This document shows, piece after piece, positions 1 through 12,699 of a stretch of DNA of 64,000 nucleotides. Below the pieces are notes generated by a model. That model worked only from the letters and a program-made list of their open reading frames with translations, ran no database searches and was not told where the DNA came from. This stretch comes from Sipunculus nudus (lineage: Eukaryota; Annelida; Sipuncula; Golfingiida; Sipunculidae), in assembly GCA_026874595.1 (NCBI GenBank), contig CM049315.1, positions 8,060,664 to 8,124,663 of the forward strand, given 5' to 3'. Each line of letters opens with the position of its first letter. Position 1 is the stretch's first letter. The position numbers were made by a program, and so were the translations under genes.

Positions 1-310
1 AAATGTGAAATTTTTGTGAACCCAATAATTTTGATAATATTCCACATTTTGTTCTCAAATATGGTACATCTATTGTTCCTACCAAGTTTTCAGAAGAGTT
101 CGAAACCCAGTGACCCTGATAAGAATGTTCAAGGTCAAATCATCTGAATTATAGTTGTTTGTGAACGTGATAATGTTTGAAGTATTTCACATTTTGTCCT
201 CAAATTTGGAACACCAATAGTTCATACCAAAATCTCGGAAGACTTGGAAAAGTGGTGACCTTGACCTTCATCTTCAAGGTCAAATAGATATCACTCCTCA
301 AAAAAGGGCA
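1..310. repeat. Tandem dispersed repeat, ~145-bp period, with GGTCA motifs
   Basis: Two related units lie side by side. The block 'cacattttgttctcaaat' at 43-60 recurs with one change at 188-205, a 145-bp period. Each unit ends in a 'caaggtcaaa' motif, and the second also holds 'gtgaccttgacctt'. The first unit begins at or before the window edge. No coding sense is seen. The motif resembles nuclear-receptor half-sites, but here it looks like part of a dispersed repeat family, because similar units recur at 4255-4830. Confidence 0.6.
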
Positions 311-1369
311 TTAATTTATTCCACAGAAACGGGAAGGTAGGTTGCGCCACCCGTCTGGTTTACGAGAAAACTTTCTAAGATGAATGGACATGCTAAATTT
401 CAGACCAATACCTTGAGCCGCTCCGGAGATAAGAGCAATTTCACCGAAAGCAAACGTACGGATGGACGCCACACAATTACGATTGCTGATAGCGCCACCA
501 GTCATGAATACAATAAGGAGGTATCAAAGAGCAATAGACATGCACAATTTCAGCCCAATCTGTCCATTAGTTTTAGACTTATAAAGCTTACAGTACTGTA
601 AATGATGGGATATTAAAAGGCACGAAAACAAACAAAAAAAGGACAGAAGGTGGAGCGAGCCACCTGTCTTCCGCAGAAGGCAAAGCTATCCAAGATCTTC
701 GATCAATTTGATTTTTGGACCAATCGATGCATTCTCTATTGAGATATTTATGATTTTGTACGATTTTCACAATTTATGGCAATACTCAAGGTGAAGGCCA
801 CTCTCATAGGAAAGGACATAATCCCATTTTAAATTAGCTTCGTCCTCTCAACTATATCTATGCACATGTCTAATGTGGTAAAGATCCTTCAAATATTTTT
901 TGAGTTATCGCGTCCAAACTAATTCTCTGCGGCGGCGGCTGCGGCGCGACCGTGCTTCAACCATAGTATCCCGACTTTGTCTTGGGATGCAATAATGGTT
1001 GAATCCTGGAAGTTATGTTTGATGCATGTAGTTTTTATCTGTAGTCAGCACAAGGAGAGTTTTATTTTTTTTCCAATCGTACTCAATTATCTGTGACGTA
1101 GCACATTATGTGTGCTACGTCATCGTTCTTCTAAGTGCGACGTCCGCTATGGAGGATCCATGTGAAAAGAAGCCAGAACAATCCAATGAATTTGACGGTG
1201 TTATAAAGGCCATCGAAAATTTAACGTTGCAGAATAAACAGACTAATAGTCGGTTGGACACTGTCCTTGATAAGTGGTCATATCATCATGATATGGATGA
1301 TTGTATGTTGACACGTCGTACTATGAGGAACAAGGCATTGTAATTTGTTTAATAAATTTCATTATTATT
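311..1369. other. Intergenic, no supported gene
   Basis: Only short open frames are present. A loose internal duplication is visible: the sequence around 384-409 ('atggacatgctaaatttcag') recurs with changes at 536-561. A 77-codon frame at 1110-1343 has some coiled-coil character but no recognisable family, so I do not call a gene. Confidence 0.5.
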
Positions 1370-1375
1370 ATCAGT

Positions 1376-1545
1376 TTCCTTGTTGCTGACGTAGGTTTTC
1401 CATAAACATAGTTTTTGCTGGACATGTTGCAGAACATGTCGCTGTGTGTATGGAATGTTAGTGTTGAGCGACATGTCGCCGAACATTCGAGTTCTGTGAC
1501 ATGTCGCGCAATATGTTGCTTCGTGTATGGCCGGTTTAAGAGTTC
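1376..1545. repeat. Palindrome-rich MITE-like segment with 'gacatgt' motifs
   Basis: The motif 'gcgacatgtcgc' and near variants recur in both orientations ('gctggacatgttgcag', 'gagcgacatgtcgccg', 'gtgacatgtcgcgc'). Two phrases of the type 'gtgtatgg' flank the palindromes. This fits the subterminal part of a non-autonomous DNA transposon. I cannot define target duplications or both ends, so family and limits are uncertain. Confidence 0.4.
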
Positions 1546-1798
1546 CATGAAAAATATCCTTTGAAACTTGAAATTAGGTCATGGTTACTTATATGTTGCT
1601 AATAAGGGGAAAGACATGATTTTTTTAGTACCAAGTGATTCAGATGGGCACGAATTGTATCCATTTGGCCTAAAATCCTCATACATGACTTTCAGAGTGG
1701 TCCCTAAAAATCTCCTTGAAAACCTGGAATGTCACTCTGACCCATTTTCTACAAGCTGTGTGAAAGGACTTGCTTTTAACACTCAATTGGTCAGGTAG

Positions 1799-4250
1799 GG
1801 AGCTGCATGTAGAATAGGGTCAGTGTAACCTATATCTGATGGTTATTTGCAAACTGCATGATTTTAAGCACTCTGGTAGTCTTTTCAGGGCTCCTTGAAT
1901 TCAGCTGAGCGTCATGGCCCATGGGCCACCTGTTACCATTGTAATAGCCTGGATCAAGAGGGTTTCAAGGGTATCCCACCACTAAAGATGTGAACGACCA
2001 GGTTCTTTCAACTGTCAAACCAACTGGCTGAAACTCATACATACGTACACTCCGAAAGATGAATAAGGCATGAGTTAACAATAACAAATCAATATATTAG
2101 TAAAAGATGACACATTTCTCTGGAGAGGCGCTCCATATATACAAGCACTGAAAGTCACAAGTGACCGATAATAAACACAGAAAAATCACCAAGTCCGTTA
2201 ACCACACTACACAGGGTAGTCCTTTGCTTACACTTCTCTGATAACGTGACACGTAACATCGGAACATCGCACTGTTCGCCTCAATGTTTGCTCGTGCTGT
2301 GTATACAGTACAATCAGTCCACTTATAGATTCACGGAGCTCCCACCACCAACCGTCCCTCGCTGGAGTACTGGTTTGCCTCTCGAGACATAGTTTAAACA
2401 GCACTTACTAATTAGCGCACAAACTATTCTATCTGGACTCAGAATCAATATCTTTCACCGCTAATGTTCCCTTGAAACATCCAGCTATTCTGCAAAATGC
2501 GATATTCACTCTGAAGTCCTTTACCGAGTTGTCGTCGTGGCCTTTCTCAGACACAGACTATATATCTACGCTTATAGACATCATCTCTCAGCTGCCTAGA
2601 CTCTGATGCACGCAGACCTGCCCCTAGACTGCAGATATCGTTAGGCTACATAATTGGCGCATTGATCGGGCGGTTGTAGCGAATTTCTTCTTAATCACGT
2701 CTTGTAAATGCTTGCTGACCTCACAAGTCCTGACCGTCTTCTGGTTAATCAGCACTCCCTATTTTGCCGACTGCCAATCATTACAGGAATTTTAAGATGG
2801 ACACACCTCCAGAGATAAACTTTGAAGAAAAAAAACAGGTGCTCACCCTGTGAAGTCTACAACAAACATTCGTTACTATAGAGACCACCAAAAAGAGAGG
2901 GCTCCCACGGAATTAAAATGTAATGAAATTAACATCAAACGAGACACGTGTGCTCTCTAACCAAAGTTCTCACGGTAATACCTAAAGATAGTACTCCATA
3001 TAAATGTGCAATAAATGATCAAAAAAAATCATCTGTATATACCCCCTACTTGAATATGCAAAACAATACCCAAGTCACAGTTTTCTGGTGACAAAGATGT
3101 TGGCACGAATTCTGAACATTCCCCAACTTTTTTTCTTAACTATACTTTTCTAAATGTAGATTGTAATTATTGAATTAATGTGACATATCAATTAGAACAC
3201 CTCTGTGTATACATAATTTTTTTAGCGTATCTGCCTGTACAAGTCTCATGCATCTGGTTTAATGGTTAATATATACTAATTGCAATTAATATATCATTCG
3301 CCTCTTAAGTATACAGGCGCTTGATGCAAACCATTCGGTGCGTGAGCGATTTACAAGCCCCTTCCGCTGTCACCTATCTGACCAACCTTCCCGCTTATTT
3401 AACATGAGCCCCCCCCCCCTAAATAATTTCGAACGGGCGGGACAAACCATGTTATAGTTGCAGTGTTTCAGAATTGAATAAAATATCAATATAACTAATA
3501 ATATGATATGATTTCGCTGTTTCCATGACATTGTGGTACTCAGCCATTAAATATAAATTTAAAAAAAATCATGGAGGTTTTATAGATAAGGATTTTTAAG
3601 CAAAGCTTTTTTACTTCTTGTTGGTTTCTGAACTGATACTATCCTATGATATTTTATTTTCAATATGACTAAATTTTATTTAATTTTTTAAACATTTCTA
3701 CACCGCATGAAGGGAACGCTCTTCCACGCCCAACCCCCTCAGCTGGTACACACTCGACATCTCAATTCCCTGAAAATATTTGTCCCACACCTAAAAGAAC
3801 ACGGTTCTGGATCCACCACTGATATTATTATTATCATAACAGTATAATGAGAAAATGAAGGGGAGGAAGTTAAATGAGGTATACCCCGTTACGCCGCTTC
3901 ACACACGCACTTTGCAAATGGAAATTGCACCCCTGACCTACTTCTCATAATTGACTGACTATCCACATAAATTGAACTATAATCACCCCAAAAAATAAGG
4001 CATTAAGCAATCTTTGAATCGTTATATTCGGCCCTTAAATTCATTCTGAAGAGGAGGCCATATCATGCATTTGTCTTCACAAAAAAAGACACACCTGGTC
4101 CTATTAGCATACGGAGATCAAAGTATAAAGTTGAACCAAAAAGCAAACAGGAATGAGTTTGTTTTATCAGTCGCAAAAACAATAAATGTCTCCCTCCCTA
4201 TGTGCCCCCTCCCAATTATCAAGTGTCAGCAAAATATATGGACTAGTTAA
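1799..4250. other. Intergenic, repeat-derived sequence
   Basis: No open frame here looks like a gene. The segment 1895-1940 holds the perfect palindrome 'ggcccatgggcc' followed by 'acctgttac', a phrase I associate with the end of a common molluscan repeat. A C-run lies at 3407-3419. The rest is AT-rich with scattered stops in all frames. Confidence 0.45.
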
Positions 4251-4254
4251 AAAA

Positions 4255-4830
4255 ATGTGGGGTTCACAAAATCCTAGAATTCGGTGGATTTATCCTTGAT
4301 GAAGGTCAAGGACGCCACTTTTCAATCCTGTTCGAGAACTTGATTGAAACAAACTGTTTATCAAATATTGAGGAAAGAATTTGCAGTGCTACTTAAGTTA
4401 CCGTAATTACAAAAATCTTAGAAACAATGAGAAGCTGTTTCGATGATTTTATCTTGAAGATCCAGGTCAAGGTCACCTGTTATCAAACTTACTTTCCCGA
4501 AAGCTTGGTCGAACAACCCATGTATTAAATTTTAGGAAAAAATTATTCAATACTTCAAAAGTTATTTGGTTCACAGTTTTTATTTTCGGCTTATATGGCC
4601 TTGAAGATTTAGGTCAAAATTTTCGAGATATTAACATTTGAAAACCCTATGAGAGAGAAGATCATAACCTTATTATGTTGGCGGAATACAAAAAGGTCCA
4701 CTGCATTATGCCATGTTACTTTTTGCTAAGACTAATGAAAATATCCTCTAATGGTCGATATTGATATTTAAAAATATAAGCAAGTCAAGGTGACTGGTCA
4801 TCCAAAACGCAAATGTTATCTGGATGTGTA
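4255..4830. repeat. Tandem repeat, about four ~155-bp units with GGTCAAGG motifs
   Basis: The core 'aaggtcaagg' or variant appears near 4302, 4464, 4611 and 4783, spaced roughly 150-170 bp. Each is preceded by phrases such as 'tccttgatga', 'tcttgaagat' or 'ccttgaagat'. The units are strongly diverged. This is the same repeat type as at 1-310. Confidence 0.5.
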
Positions 4831-4901
4831 TCTTTCATGTATGCTAAAACCCCATCATGGAACGAATCTGGTACGATTCCAAACTGGCCTGGCCATCCCT
4901 G

Positions 4902-5098
4902 GATTGTGTACTTTGAACACAGGCGCTTGAATTATTCTCAGTATGAAGTAAATAAAAATGAGCTAGGCCATATAGGGTGAAAACGCTAGGAAAATGCCAG
5001 ATAAGTAATAGTTATAAGGAAATAACCCCGAAAAGTTACAAATTTAACCGAAATCTACACTAATAGCAATTCAAGCGCCTGTGCTTTAAAGTACATTC
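4902..5098. mobile_element. Small inverted-repeat element (MITE)
   Basis: The left arm 4902-4933 and right arm 5068-5098 are near-perfect inverted copies (core 'caggcgcttgaatt' and its complement), about 30 bp each with ~135 bp between. A foldback structure of this size with no coding sequence is typical of a MITE. Target duplications were not resolved, so family is unassigned. Confidence 0.5.
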
Positions 5099-6716
5099 TT
5101 CTTCATATTACCCTATGGGTGTCTACCAGTACTCATTCACTGGTATTATAAAGAAAATTTCAACATTATATAACTATTACTACCAAGAGGGTAAACAGGG
5201 ATAAACAGGTGTGTATCCGTTAACAGCAGGTGTGGCACATGCCTGACTCGGAAGGGCTTTCATTTTCCCCCAAGTGATCTATGTAAAATTACATGATATT
5301 ATGAATATTAAATGAAAGTGAAAGTCTAAGAAATAAATTTAAATATATGCCCCTCCCTCCCTCCAAAAAATAATAAAACAGTCATATTTTGCACCCTGCG
5401 AGTGGAATCTCAGTTAACTCATTTAAACTGGTTATTGTGGTTAACAGTCTAAATGGACCTATCGAACCACATAAGTGACACCAGCCAGCACGTGTTCATG
5501 TATATTTTATCAAAAAAGAAAGATAATCTTTTCTTGCATGTTAAATAATTAAAATAAAGTCTTATGACGGACAACAAAAAGACTCGTCTTAACAGCAAAG
5601 TCCCGATATTACTAAATGTATGATGTACGTTTATAGAAGAATCGAAATTGGGCGGGACCAAAGAGGGCATGTAAAGTATTGATGAAGTGGCTTTAAATAG
5701 TTCCGGGGATGATTTCTGGAAACTACTGTTGATGTTAGAGTAGGACACTCTAATTTTGATTAATTGTGATGAACTTTAACATACAAAATACACATATATA
5801 TAAATGAGCAATCACTATTCATTCATATAAGTGACGAGGGAAAAGAGTTCAATAGTCGTCACACCGATCCATTAAAGCCATCTTAATTAATACTGATCAT
5901 AGTTTTCTTTTTATAAAAATCTAACCTCTCCTAACTGTATGCAAAATATTGTCTAATAATTGCTCTTTCGACATAATTCCCGTTGCAGGTTTATAGGCGT
6001 AATTTTATTTTAATTTTGTGTGACGGATTAATGACAACTCGATTTTTTAAGCCCTTTAGCAAAAAAGAAGTATACGTATATTGTATATATGTCTAAAATC
6101 CAGTGCCCTGTAGCTGCAAACGGAAAATCAGTCCGGCCCTGCTAAGCACACCTAGGTTTCAGCCTGTATGAATCATCACTAGGCCGTTTCAATCATCTGG
6201 TCAGTCCACGCGTATCCAACAAATAAACATTGTTCATATCCGACCATGCACAACACAACTGTGACAACACCATAGACATTTGGGTTAGACACAATATGTA
6301 AGCCAGATTTACTGTGGACTCGCGAGAGCGTGACTTAGGCAAAAACAGGATGGAAATACACGCACATGGGATGATATAGTCAGAAAAAGAGTCTCGTCAA
6401 AATCCTCTACGTACATGTACAATGCTTTAATATGTTGATGAACTGTGGTACAGTATACTGTTGCATAATAAGTTCTTTTAAGTTGTTTAGTCATGTATAT
6501 CAAGGTAAGCACGGTTTTGTCCCTACCGTCGCAAGTATTAATACCACTTGAAACCACAAACGTTTTCATCACACATTCAAGTGCTGCATGATATTCCTGG
6601 ATGTATGGCGTAGGGAAAGTTAGAGTCGGACTGTAATATACACCGTTCTTTTAAAGTGACACGCATAGTGCAAGGTATGTGAAGAGTACTTAGAAATATC
6701 AGTATCCTCTATCTCA

Positions 6717-6758
<42 letters not shown>

Positions 6759-7558
6759 CAAATTCTCCTCGTTTCGTTAGTATCAGGTAAGTCTTTATCG
6801 ATTACTTTTGTTTGGATGTTGCAATGATAAGTTAAACAGATATTTAAACACGGATTATATTTGTTTCAATGAATCGTATGTTTACGTCCTACAAGGAAGT
6901 AATTGCGTAACAGAAAGACGTATATAAACCATGGCGCCCAGCAGCACCAGTTTGTGAGCCTCTTAGGTCACGTCAGTATGGAGTATGGCCGAACTAAATT
7001 TAGGTATCTTTTTCCATTTGGAAGGGTCCCCGAAGAATAGTTTTGTCATTTGCAGCAGCAAATTTGTCCATTAAAATCTAGTCAATTTTTATACCCAATT
7101 TGGAAGAAATATAAACAGGAACACATTTGTTTAGGTGAATACAATGTGATAATGTATGTTTTAGTGAAGATATCTTCTCATGTTTTGTGTTTGTGGGTCC
7201 CAAACAAAACGGATTTCAATGATAGTTTAATGTGTTACAGTTCAGTGGTCACTGCTTGTCCCAGTAACTTACTTATTCGGACCATTGCACATTATTTCCA
7301 GGATCTGTTCATGACTAACTCGCTAAGTGTATTATTTGTATGATGAGGAAATGAACTAATATTCTTTATATAATACCTGTGTAATGTTACTGAAATATCC
7401 AGATTTCAAGTTTTCTTGTGTATGTATCAATTAGAAACGAGGGATAACGATTCTTGGCAATCACTTTATGCTGAACTGAACAACTGCACTTGCTAGCGAC
7501 ACTATCAACCAAAAAATAATTCAATGTGTGTACAAGGTGTTTCTGGTCTGCATTGCTT
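5099..7558. other. Intergenic, no supported gene
   Basis: AT-rich sequence with only short spurious frames. An (AT)n microsatellite of about 40 bp occupies 6719-6757. No splice-bounded exon or recognisable protein motif was found. Confidence 0.5.
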
Positions 7559-7818
7559 TAAAGCCCCTTTCGCACATTCACGGATAGCAACACGGATCAT
7601 CCCGTGGAATGGTTGGAAGATGCCGGTCTCAATACGCAGCTCCCGGTGGCTACACGGAGACTCCCGGATGTATGCGGTGGCTCACGGAGGTGCAAGGTGC
7701 CAACAAGGAGTGAAACGGACCATTTTTAATCCGTGTACTCCAGGACGAACAATTGCGCAGGTTTAATGTTTTTCAACGAACATGCCGGTGCACCAAGGAT
7801 CACCCCGGATGCCTACAC

Positions 7819-7990
7819 AATGATGCCGGAGTAAACACGGATGGTACCGGAGTTATCACGGATGATGCCGGAGTTAACACGGATGATGCCGGAGTTAACA
7901 CGGATGATGCCGGAGTTAAGACGGATGATGCCGGAGTTTACACGGATGATGCCGGAGTTAACACGGATGATGCCGGAGTTAATACGGAAG
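7819..7990. repeat. 21-bp minisatellite, about eight units
   Basis: The 21-bp unit 'gatgatgccggagttaacac' plus one g repeats about eight times with small changes. Because 21 is divisible by three, every frame stays open and gives artificial repeat peptides on both strands. These peptides are by-products of the period and not proteins. The same unit, reduced to three or four copies, lies at 9497-9570 beside the other transposon end. Confidence 0.75.
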
Positions 7991-9072
7991 CAAATACCCG
8001 TGCTACGCACGGTTTGGAACGAACGCAACAATCCATACGTTGGTATCGGAAATCCACCGGAAGTCGGGAGATACGGAAATCACACAAATCGGGACACGCT
8101 ATTAATATATAGATACATTATATGCAGTGTGAAATGCATGAACATCGTATTGAAGCCAAGAGATAGGACGGAGATGTTTTCAGAGAAGTTTATATGATAA
8201 ATGAAATAATTTTTATATAAAAATATATTATGTTGAACATCGCTATTTAAAGTTGCCCTCCGAATTTTCTTGCGACAAAATCGCACTGTGTAAAAAATTG
8301 GTGACATATTCCAAGGTTTATTTGCATTCGATCATCGCATCTGATCATCGCATCCGTGTAAAAATGTTGGACACTATATTTTCAATTACAAATGACACAT
8401 ACCCTCGGCAACGATTATCAGCTGCGATCAACGCATGCAAGCGTTCATCGCAGACCTTGAGTCCTGCTCGACTTTTGCGATAAACGCATCCGTTAAACGC
8501 ACAGGGGATTCCACTTCATGACGTGAAATCGGGGAAGCCCACACTTCCATTACCAAAATATGAATATTTAAGTTCATAGGGGAATAACTGTAGGGAAGCA
8601 TCATGTCTATAGCACTCAACATGCATCTTACTATATATGTATCACTGAAAGATTGCAACAATGAATTTGATGCAATAAAAGTGACATTTAAAGTGGAAGC
8701 AAAATAAAGCGTTAAGCACGGGCGCCAGGACAATTATTTTTGTGTGCATGTGTGTGTGTGTGTGTTGGGGGGTCCTATCCCACATTAATTTGATTAAAAC
8801 ATAATTATTTGTTATATTTTACTGAAATATCATTTAGGTTTACAGGCATAAATCTTGACTTGAAAGGACAAAACTACTTATCGTCATCTGTTTGACGCTT
8901 GTATGTGTCATGTGTTGCCTCATGGTTGCCGTCCTTTGATCGCACATGAAAGACGGGTGCGACAAACACTGGTTTGTGTGACCATGGGACACGATTTTAG
9001 TCGCATGCGACTCGCTCATTTGTCAAAAGCCCTGGACGCGGTACATGTGCATTCAAGCATATCAGGTCATGT

Positions 9073-9089
9073 GGGGGGGGGGGGGGGGG
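9073..9089 (+). repeat. Poly-G run (17 G)
   Basis: An uninterrupted run of 17 G inside the 7.56-9.61 kb element. It is a candidate for quadruplex formation and for length error in assembly. Confidence 0.8.
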
Positions 9090-9614
9090 CTCGCAGGTAG
9101 AAGCCCTCTTCGCGCGTGTCCCGGTGACAGGAAGGCCTGCCAAACAATTCTTTCAAAGATCTCCCTCTTGAGAAGGGGATTATTTCGGGCCAGTGACCGC
9201 GAAATGTACAAATAACCCAGATAGAGCCCCCCGAGTAAAACTCTGTTCGGCCATCACACACTCTATGGCCATTGTCTTACGGGACCAGAAGACACAAAGG
9301 AAAGAGGCGCCCGCGGGGGAGCAAATATTAAAATTATTAGTTATGCACGTAATACGCAAATATTGCAAATAAAACTGGGTGGAATCTCTTCGGACACAAC
9401 CGGAGCATATGTTTGTCGAAAATCACGGCAATCCGTACGGTGGTATCAGAGGAGATACGTAAAATTACAAAAATCGCCTTACGCTATTAATATATAGATG
9501 ATGCCGGAGTTAACACGGACGATGCCGGAGTTTACATTAATGATGCCGGAGTTTACACGGATGATCCCGGAATGATGATCCGGGACTATCCGTGAATGTG
9601 TGAAAGGGGCTTTA

Positions 9615-11436
9615 CTAAATAAATGTGTTGTTAACTGTATATAATGTATAGTTGATATCATCAATTTAGACCAAACAAATTTGTTGATCAAGCAAAGTGT
9701 GTGGGGACACATGCTGCCTGATTTCTATATATATTTCTTTCAGTATGGCAGGGACGATCACTTTTTTCTGCTTTTTGACCAATGCAGTCACAAAAACCAT
9801 GATGAGGACAGCCGGATGGGATTTGATGATGATACCCGAGCCCAACAGTCTGTATCTTGACTGGGAGCCATGTTAGTGAGACGACCTTTATAGATTGACT
9901 GGGAATAAGATTATCAGTACTATTTATTTGACGTCTGTTATAGAAATGCTTTAAAATGCATGTGTACTGGGTATAAGTTAGACAACAATTCAATGATATA
10001 TGTGAAACATCACATAAGATAACAGCTATATAGGCTAAAGATAAACCCTCCCATCCATTTAAATATTCTGTGACAGTTACTTGCTTTATTCTGCCATGTT
10101 CGCAGCTTCCTGCTCTGATAGTCAATAAAATTAATATATGTACTTTCTGACAATGAAACATGTGATGTTACACAATGTCACATGCGCCGACTATTTGTTC
10201 ATCTTCGTATAGGAGAAGGGTCAGTGGGGGGGGGGGGGGGGGGGGGGGGGTTGGTAAACAGCAAAGAAAACACATCTCTCCTGGGCTTAGGGGCTCTCAG
10301 CCTCAAGATTTGTTTACGGGAGAGCTACGTCAGCGCTAAACCCGTGCGATAATTGTATTTCCGTGAAGAGATATAAACAATTAAATTACTATATTAAATC
10401 AAGCACATTCGCTGCGTGACCCGCAAGCCTGAATGTTACAATGTGACAAAGATAAAAAGTTGGGTCACATACTTTTGCTTAAAAATTCAGGGATATACGT
10501 TTCTATCCAAAACAAATAAAAAACCAAGACTGCCATTTTATGAATATTTAGCAGACATTCTTTACTCGATGCCTACTTCATCCTTGGTTACTTGTGTCGT
10601 CCCCCCAAACATCTATTGACATAAGAAAATAAAGAGAAATCATGCCATTGGCTTATTCCCGACCAGCGTGCCATTGGCGACTCATGAACATGAAAAAAAA
10701 ACATATTTTTGGGATTTTCATATTTCTCCCCTGCTAGATATTTGGTAAATTTATTAAGAATTATTCTTACAATTGTTGAGATTTTTTTTAATGGAAATAT
10801 GAAAAGCATACATTTCACCGGCCTGTGTCCATGAATACGTTACAAACATCGTCTCATTAAAGACTTACTAACTTGCATTAGGTGTACTTTAATAGAATTA
10901 AAACCACACCAACTGATTTTGAAAAAAAAATATCACGATTAATCTTGGCTTCTCGAATCAGCAGTAATTTTGTTCTGTTTCAGATATATTCTACTTCAAC
11001 AACTTACATTCAAAGTTATACAGCCTTCAGAATGACAGACCAGTGCACATGGACAGCTACTATTCAGTCAACCTTAAGGTAGTATCTAACTTGACTCTAA
11101 CCTGACTCTTGACCTTAACTAGTCTCAGTAGTATATCAGTCAAACACTCTTTTACATTAAATAAATTGTTCAAGGAACGTTCATCACCAAGGATCTAAAC
11201 GACCTAACCATAAAATAATTCGTCATGTGATTTAATTTTAGTTCATTGTATTGCAAAACATTTGCTTTGTACATTATGTTAGCTCTTCTTTGTTTTAAGG
11301 GGCCGGGGACTATGTGGTCAGTTTTGGCAGAGAATTCACTGAGAAGATTCAAGCACGGCAGTAGGGTTACATTTGGATTTTCTTCACCACAACAATGTGT
11401 ATTACATGTATCACTACTGTGCCATCAGTTGTTATA
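9615..11436. other. Intergenic, no supported gene
   Basis: Short open frames on both strands lack any recognisable domain, signal peptide or splice context. The stretch contains the 25-G run and otherwise AT-rich unique sequence. Confidence 0.5.
10226..10250 (+). repeat. Poly-G run (25 G)
   Basis: An uninterrupted run of 25 G between 'gtcagt' and 'ttggtaa'. Other homopolymers of the same kind are C-runs at 51015-51030 and 63723-63738. These runs are structurally notable and error-prone in sequencing. Confidence 0.8.
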
Positions 11437-11694
11437 TTAATATATATGGAGCAGTGGCACTTCCAGTTTCGAACCGATATTGATAGCACTAAAATCCAGC
11501 TTTCCCATCGCTTCCCTAATAAAGCAAAATTCATCAAGGACAGATCCACCTTCATATGCACCCCGTAACACACCCGCTTTTGAAGGCTGCCTGCTTTGAA
11601 CGAGTTCGCGCATCTCAGGAGTCCCACTAGATGGTGCTACAAGGTGGCGATAATTACTCAAAACATCTGTCTCTGGTCCAATATATGAACGCTA
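11437..11694 (-). pseudogene. Unrecognised coding-like fragment
   Basis: Read on the minus strand, this gives about 85 residues ending at a TAA (complement of 11437-11439). The composition looks protein-like, for example 'RHLVAPSSGTPEMREL' followed by 'GVLRGAYEGGS'. I do not recognise the family. The stretch is preceded in frame by a TAG, so it could be the 3' part of a transposon ORF, a terminal exon, or chance. No further exons were located. Confidence 0.25.
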
Positions 11695-12128
11695 GGATGA
11701 GCCCAAATTATGACACGTAGGCATTTAACAGGATAAATTGTAATAGGGCCGATCTGGAATTCGGCTTATGAAAAAAACTTGTGTATACGGTCTAAATGGC
11801 CGAAACTGCAAGTATAAAATGGCTATCGTCTCAAAGCTCTGTCGTTCCACAGATCGGGTACGGCTCTCGACTGCATGTCTTGGTCTCCGCTGCTAGGATC
11901 GGTGAAGGGAATGTAGGTTGCTTCTGCCTTTGTGGCTGTGGGTATTGTGGCTTTCCTATAAAGTCACCGGTGCAGGTAAACGTTGGCGGTCTCTCGCGGC
12001 TTCCTGCTCGGCTTGGTGGCATGGCGTCTGTTGGCTCTGCGAACTATGCTTTAGGAGCGCACAGGGCTAAGGTCCACAACCATACACAAAATACTCTCTG
12101 TATTTGTACTAGAGCTCTAGAGTCTTAG

Positions 12129-12400
12129 CCAGCATTAATCAGGTTCTTAATTCACTCCAGGGATATGTACCCAGGGTCGTATATAATGCTCATGTTGATT
12201 TTGCTTGTTCTCTTCCTAGTAGCGATGCCATAGGTCCTGGGCTTTAAGCACAAACTCTGTAGCGGTCATTCAAACCAGACATTTCAGGCGTTAAGTTCGC
12301 CAAGTACAGTCTGCAGGTCCCAAGATAACTTTAAGCAGTGCGTCTCTTTGGTGATAAGATATATAGGTTACTTGTCTGGGAAGGTACGTAACAGGAATAA
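12129..12400. repeat. Diverged direct duplication, first copy
   Basis: This segment is duplicated about 575-585 bp downstream (12700-12985). Shared anchors are 'attaatcaggt' (12134 and 12707), 'agcgatgcca', 'ataactttaag'/'gtaactttaag' and 'caggaataaaa' (about 12392 and 12977). The copies differ by many substitutions and small indels. No coding potential is seen in either. Confidence 0.5.
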
Positions 12401-12699
12401 AATATTTATTTTGGTGTTAATGATAAATATGATATTATATTATATATATAATATTACAAATATATATATATATGTGTGTGTGTGTTCTTAATTATAAACC
12501 ATGCAGTATTAGAGCTTATAACAACCAGACAACACTGATGATTGAAATACAATAATGTGTTCCGTTTACTCAAAGTTAGAAAAAAGATCTGTAGTCCCTT
12601 TTAGTGTAAAATAAACATACTTAGAATCATAAATTTATGACTAATGTGGTAATAAATTATGATAAATTATTTCTACTACAACTGCGAGATAATGTTCCT

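Larger units (their letters stand above)
7559..9614. mobile_element. Non-autonomous DNA transposon with terminal inverted repeats and TA flanks
   Basis: A 29-bp end (7559-7587, starting TAAAGCCCCTTTCGCACATT) is repeated in inverted orientation at 9586-9614 with one mismatch (G to A). Each end abuts a TA, so a TA target duplication of the Tc1/mariner type is possible, although a hAT-type 8-bp duplication cannot be excluded. Inside lie 'atgatgccggagttaacacgg' type minisatellite units next to both ends (7819-7990 and 9497-9570). A second internal direct duplication (8098-8125 and 9484-9508, 'acgctattaatatatagat') suggests a further insertion between them. No transposase is recognisable. Confidence 0.65.

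Noticed and set aside
1110-1343. 77-codon frame with coiled-coil-like composition
   Set aside because: No family recognised and no supporting context. It sits next to a MITE-like segment and may be a transposon scrap.
7753-8197. Repetitive open frames with 'DDAGVNT' or 'RMMPELT' peptides
   Set aside because: By-products of a 21-bp minisatellite inside a transposon. All frames are open because the period is a multiple of three.
11796-12128. 110-codon plus-strand frame and overlapping minus-strand frame
   Set aside because: Cys/Gly-rich translation in one direction and Pro-rich in the other, neither with a recognisable motif. I could not decide between chance and a retroelement scrap.
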